Positions 63,095-64,000 of a stretch of DNA of 64,000 nt are shown piece by piece. A program made the translations under genes and the position numbers. The first letter of the stretch is position 1. Every line of letters starts with the position of its first letter. The notes beneath the pieces are model-generated. The model worked only from the letters and a program-made list of their open reading frames with translations, ran no database searches and was not told the origin of the DNA. Location: contig DATHBD010000082.1 of assembly GCA_035296325.1 (NCBI GenBank), positions 124,001-188,000 on the forward strand, given 5' to 3'. The stretch comes from DATHBD01 sp035296325 (GTDB lineage: Bacteria > Actinomycetota > Actinomycetes > Mycobacteriales > Micromonosporaceae).

Positions 63095-64000
63095 ACGGGT
63101 GGGTGGCGGCGGAGCGGCCCGGGTGATCCGACCGGGCCACCACATCCGTGGGCCGAGATCCACCGCCAGCGCCGGGATGAGCAGGCTCCGGACCAGCAAC
63201 GCGTCCAACAGGACGCCGACCGCCACGATGACGCCCATCTGCAGGGAGGGCACCAGTGGCAGGACACCGAGCGCCGCGAACGTCGCCGCCAGCACCAGCC
63301 CCGCGCTGGTGACGACCCCTCCGGTGACCGTGAGCGCGTGCAGCACACCGCGACGATGGCCGAGCGTGACCGCCTCCTCGCGGGCGCGGGTCATCACGAA
63401 GATCGTGTAGTCCACGCCCAGCGCCACCAGGAACAGGAACGTCTGCAGGGGCAGCGCCACCCAGAGATTGGGGTAGCCGAGTACCGGCAGGATGAGGCCC
63501 GCCGCGCCGAGCGCCGCCGCGTATGACAGCACCACGCTGGCGAGCAGCACCACCGGGGCGACAAGCGCGCGCAGCAGCAGCACCAGGACCGCGAGGACCA
63601 CGACCAGGATCAGTGGCATGACCACCCGGTTGTCCCGGTCGATGACCCGGTCGGAGTCGAGCGCGGCAGCCGCGTCGCCGCCCACCAGCGCGTCGGCGCC
63701 CGGGACGGCATGCACGGCGGTCCGCAGGCGGCGCACGGTGTCCTTGGCGGCGGCACTCTCCGCCTCGGCCGCGAGGACGGCGTCGATGCGGACCCAGCGG
63801 CCGTCCGCCGAGGACACCGCCGGCCGGACCTCGGCCACGCCGGGGACCGCCGCGGCGACGGCGGCCACCGCGGCCGCTCCATCCGCGGTTGCCAGGACGG
63901 TGGTCGGCGAGGATGCGCCGCCGGGATAGTGCCGCTCGATGAGGCGCTGGCCGGTCACCGAGCCCACCTCGCTTGTGAAGTTCTCCGACGCGGGCAGGCC
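63053..64000 (-). CDS. MMPL family membrane exporter, C-terminal part (5' end outside window)
   Basis: The frame is open from 64000 to the stop at 63053 (about 315 residues), and residues GLPASENFTSEVGSVTG precede the first in-frame GTG (63967), so the start lies beyond the window. About six hydrophobic segments occur (VMPLILVVVLAVLVLLL; VVLLASVVLSYAAALG; ALPLQTFLFLVALGVDYTIFVMT; LLVRSLLIP), with the ALGVDYTIF motif typical of MMPL/RND lipid or drug exporters. The preceding soluble domain (about 10-110) fits the second periplasmic domain. It converges on the LarA-like gene. Confidence 0.9.
   Translation of the reverse strand, partial: GLPASENFTSEVGSVTGQRLIERHYPGGASSPTTVLATADGAAAVAAVAAAVPGVAEVRPAVSSADGRWVRIDAVLAAEAESAAAKDTVRRLRTAVHAVPGADALVGGDAAAALDSDRVIDRDNRVVMPLILVVVLAVLVLLLRALVAPVVLLASVVLSYAAALGAAGLILPVLGYPNLWVALPLQTFLFLVALGVDYTIFVMTRAREEAVTLGHRRGVLHALTVTGGVVTSAGLVLAATFAALGVLPLVPSLQMGVIVAVGVLLDALLVRSLLIPALAVDLGPRMWWPGRITRAAPPPPTRDLAAVPAVLRHSR

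Noticed and set aside
1..64000. Prophage, insertion sequence, tRNA or integration sites
   Set aside because: No integrase, transposase, terminal repeats or tRNA-like sequence was found on either strand.

Overview
The window is high-GC DNA with strong third-position GC bias, frequent GTG starts, twin-arginine signal peptides on secreted glycosidases, SigE-type ECF sigma factors and many sugar hydrolases with ricin-type lectin tails. Together these point to a filamentous actinomycete, most likely of the family Micromonosporaceae. I see no rRNA, tRNA, CRISPR array, insertion sequence or prophage. It reads as ordinary, gene-dense accessory chromosome.

Layout. 1-6.4 kb: the tail of a glycosyl hydrolase, a small membrane protein broken by a frameshift, a SAM hydrolase-family protein, a PadR regulator with its membrane partner and a clear operator, an AAA+ ATPase, and a divergent pair of cell-wall enzymes (M15 peptidase and L,D-transpeptidase). 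6.4-11 kb: glucose-6-phosphate isomerase, a SIMPL protein, a nucleotidyltransferase, a DinB protein and small unknowns. 11-31 kb: a carbohydrate region with a secreted double-CBM35 protein, GH2 and GH35 beta-galactosidases, a NarL-type two-component system whose kinase is a tandem duplication, a heme peroxidase, two methyltransferase-fold proteins and two divergent GH43 enzymes with ricin domains. 31-36.7 kb: a TIR / membrane / coiled-coil / WD40 receptor-like protein, an unknown protein and an aldehyde dehydrogenase. 36.7-41.7 kb: an ArsB/NhaD permease with a CBS protein, then two DUF1996 paralogues, one fused to an anti-sigma-like membrane anchor and translationally coupled to an ECF sigma factor. 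41.8-54.4 kb: a tightly coupled three-gene operon (OB-fold membrane protein, flotillin, 1721-residue ATPase) flanked on both sides by membrane GGDEF-EAL proteins. 54.4-64 kb: a GH29 fucosidase, a three-gene PAS-kinase / response regulator / hybrid kinase operon, an MmcQ/YjbR protein, an NADP-binding oxidoreductase, a LarA-type racemase and the C-terminal part of an MMPL exporter.

How the parts fit. The glycosidases (GH2, GH35, two GH43, GH29, plus the partial one) look like a toolkit for plant galactan, arabinan, xylan and fucosylated glycans. No sugar importer is present here. Regulation visible in the DNA includes a palindrome on the padR promoter, a LacI-type palindrome between the GH43 genes, several sigma-70-like promoters and several perfect hairpin terminators. 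The least-described units are the DUF1996/ECF sigma sensor pair, the flotillin / giant ATPase operon and the TIR-WD40 protein with its upstream 18-bp direct repeat.

All family assignments are by eye from motifs; no database search was run.
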